From Lachnospiraceae bacterium (GTDB taxonomy: Bacteria; Bacillota; Clostridia; Lachnospirales; Lachnospiraceae): 64,000 bases of DNA. Below the pieces are notes generated by a model. That model was not told where the DNA came from, did not search any database, and worked only from the letters and a program-made list of their open reading frames with translations. The stretch lies in assembly GCA_900765975.1 (NCBI GenBank), contig CAAFTS010000123.1, forward strand, positions 1-64,000, in the 5' to 3' direction. A program made the position numbers and the translations under genes. This document shows positions 62,924-64,000 of this stretch, one piece after another. Positions within the stretch are counted from its first letter, which is position 1, and every line of letters starts with the position of its first letter.

Positions 62924-63949
62924 ATGGAGAAAAAGAATATAGACTGGGAAAATCTGGGATTTGGGTATATTCAGACAGACTCCAGATATGTAGCGAATTA
63001 TAAAGATGGAAAGTGGGACGAAGGCGGTCTGACAGCAGATGCAAATATTACAATGAATGAGTGCGCCGGAGTTCTTCAGTATGCACAGACTGTTTTTGAA
63101 GGAATGAAAGCATATACAACAGTAGATGGAAGGATTGTTACTTTTCGTCCGGATTTGAACGGGGCACGTATGGAAGATTCTGCAAGACGTTTGGAGATGC
63201 CGGTCTTTCCGGCAGATCGTTTTGTGAAGGCTGTGGAAGAGACAATTCGTGCGAACGTAGCGTATGTTCCTCCATATGGTTCTGGTGCAACTTTATATGT
63301 ACGTCCGTATATGTTCGGAATTAATCCGGTGATTGGGGTAAAACCGGCGGATGAGTATCAGTTCCGCGTATTTACGACACCGGTAGGACCGTATTTTAAA
63401 GGTGGAGTAAAACCACTGACAATTTGCGTATCTGATTTTGACCGGGCTGCACCGCATGGAACCGGACATATTAAAGCTGGACTCAATTACGCGATGAGTC
63501 TACATGCGATTGTTACAGCACATGCAAATGGATTTGATGAAAATATGTATTTGGATTCTGCTACCAGAACAAAAGTAGAAGAAACCGGAGGGGCAAACTT
63601 TATTTTTGTAACAAAGGATAATAAGGTTGTAACTCCTCATTCAGATACAATTCTTCCATCCATTACCCGGCGTTCTCTGATGTATGTTGCAGAGCATTAT
63701 TTGGGACTGGAAGTGGAAGAACGTGATGTCTACATGGATGAAGTAAAGGATTTTGCAGAGTGTGGTTTGTGTGGAACAGCAGCGGTGATTTCTCCGGTTG
63801 GAAAGGTAGTGGATCATGGAAAGGAAATCTGTTTCCCGAGCGGTATGGAAAAGATGGGACCGATTACACAGAAATTGTATGAAACATTGACCGGAATCCA
63901 GATGGGGCAGATTGAAGCGCCAAAGGGATGGCTGCATGTGATTGAATAA
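62924..63949 (+). CDS. ilvE: Branched-chain amino acid aminotransferase
   Basis: A 341-residue PLP enzyme of fold IV (BCAT class II). YAQTVFEGMKAY, YVRPYMFG, GTGHIKAGLNYAMSLHA (catalytic Lys in IKAGLNY), LDSATRTKVEETGGANFIFV and ECGLCGTAAVISPVG are present. It performs the last step of valine, leucine and isoleucine synthesis. ATG 62924 is chosen for GGAGGAG 6 nt upstream; the frame is open from 62879. It follows ilvN by 156 nt and has its own likely promoter. Confidence 0.95.
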   Translation: MEKKNIDWENLGFGYIQTDSRYVANYKDGKWDEGGLTADANITMNECAGVLQYAQTVFEGMKAYTTVDGRIVTFRPDLNGARMEDSARRLEMPVFPADRFVKAVEETIRANVAYVPPYGSGATLYVRPYMFGINPVIGVKPADEYQFRVFTTPVGPYFKGGVKPLTICVSDFDRAAPHGTGHIKAGLNYAMSLHAIVTAHANGFDENMYLDSATRTKVEETGGANFIFVTKDNKVVTPHSDTILPSITRRSLMYVAEHYLGLEVEERDVYMDEVKDFAECGLCGTAAVISPVGKVVDHGKEICFPSGMEKMGPITQKLYETLTGIQMGQIEAPKGWLHVIE

Positions 63950-64000
63950 GTATCGTGCAGGAAATGAAAAGGCAGTATAACCTCAAAACTTGAAAGAGGT

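Noticed and set aside
63981-64000. Short inverted repeat at the right edge (ACCTC/GAGGT)
   Set aside because: Cut by the window edge; it may begin a terminator or leader, but this cannot be judged.

Overview
The window looks like chromosomal DNA from a low-to-moderate-GC, Gram-positive, spore-forming anaerobe, most likely a gut member of the Lachnospiraceae (Clostridia). The evidence is a SpoVT sporulation regulator, a SCIFF six-cysteine peptide with its radical SAM maturase, CodY, a CIRCE-controlled groESL operon, a fused SecDF, HemZ, a DUF5688-type protein, a T-box leader and frequent TTGACA/TATAAT promoters with strong Shine-Dalgarno sites. No rRNA, insertion sequence, integrase, phage gene or CRISPR array was recognised. 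The species cannot be named from the sequence alone.

Layout. 1-4408 is the most accessory-looking part: the tail of an unidentified gene, a small HTH protein divergent from a mini Ser/Thr kinase, an XRE regulator, and two overlapping genes with double-cysteine zinc ribbons, one of them a PrsW-type intramembrane protease. 4409-4854 is intergenic and ends in the control region of a molybdenum operon. 4855-12104 is that operon: XdhC-like, a MocA-ModE fusion, a MoeA-like protein, MoaA, MogA/MoaB and the molybdate importer ModABC. 12264-18268 holds comM, dprA, topA, codY and a small unknown gene. 18550-20931 is a large mosaic surface protein. 21046-27555 is groESL, guaB, an amidase, aroK, yqeG and efp. 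27771-34456 holds a DUF5688 gene, tRNA-Arg(CCG), nfo (reverse), argS, an AlaX-like editing protein, a CPBP protease and a cytidylate-kinase-like gene. 34486-36088 (reverse) is an AEC transporter and pduL. 36227-41269 is spoVT, a TIGR04086 membrane protein, SCIFF, its maturase and secDF. 41422-52750 is recJ, an MFS transporter, an AllA-like protein, relA/spoT, a metallo-hydrolase, hemZ, hisS, aspS and tRNA-Gly(GCC). 52986-56021 (reverse) is a marR-alcohol dehydrogenase-aldehyde dehydrogenase operon. 56223-63949 is hom, a second marR, thyA, folA, a YhhN protein, and the branched-chain amino acid genes ilvB, ilvN and ilvE behind a T-box.

How the genes fit together. The molybdenum genes form one tight unit for taking up molybdate and building and modifying a molybdopterin cofactor, apparently of the cytosine-dinucleotide kind used by xanthine-dehydrogenase-type enzymes. 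The operon contains its own likely molybdate-responsive DNA-binding domain and has a dyad just downstream of its promoter. CodY is encoded here, and a near-perfect CodY box precedes the cytidylate-kinase-like gene. A T-box that appears to carry a valine specifier controls ilvBN. SCIFF, its maturase and SecDF are physically coupled, with a weak hairpin between peptide and maturase that could set their ratio.

The least explained signals are the kinase/HTH/zinc-ribbon-PrsW cluster at the left edge, perfect inverted repeats ending 6 nt before each of the two tRNA genes, a dyad that covers the hom promoter, and the MocA-ModE fusion with its operator-like dyad. All calls rest on reading the sequence; no database search or folding program was run.
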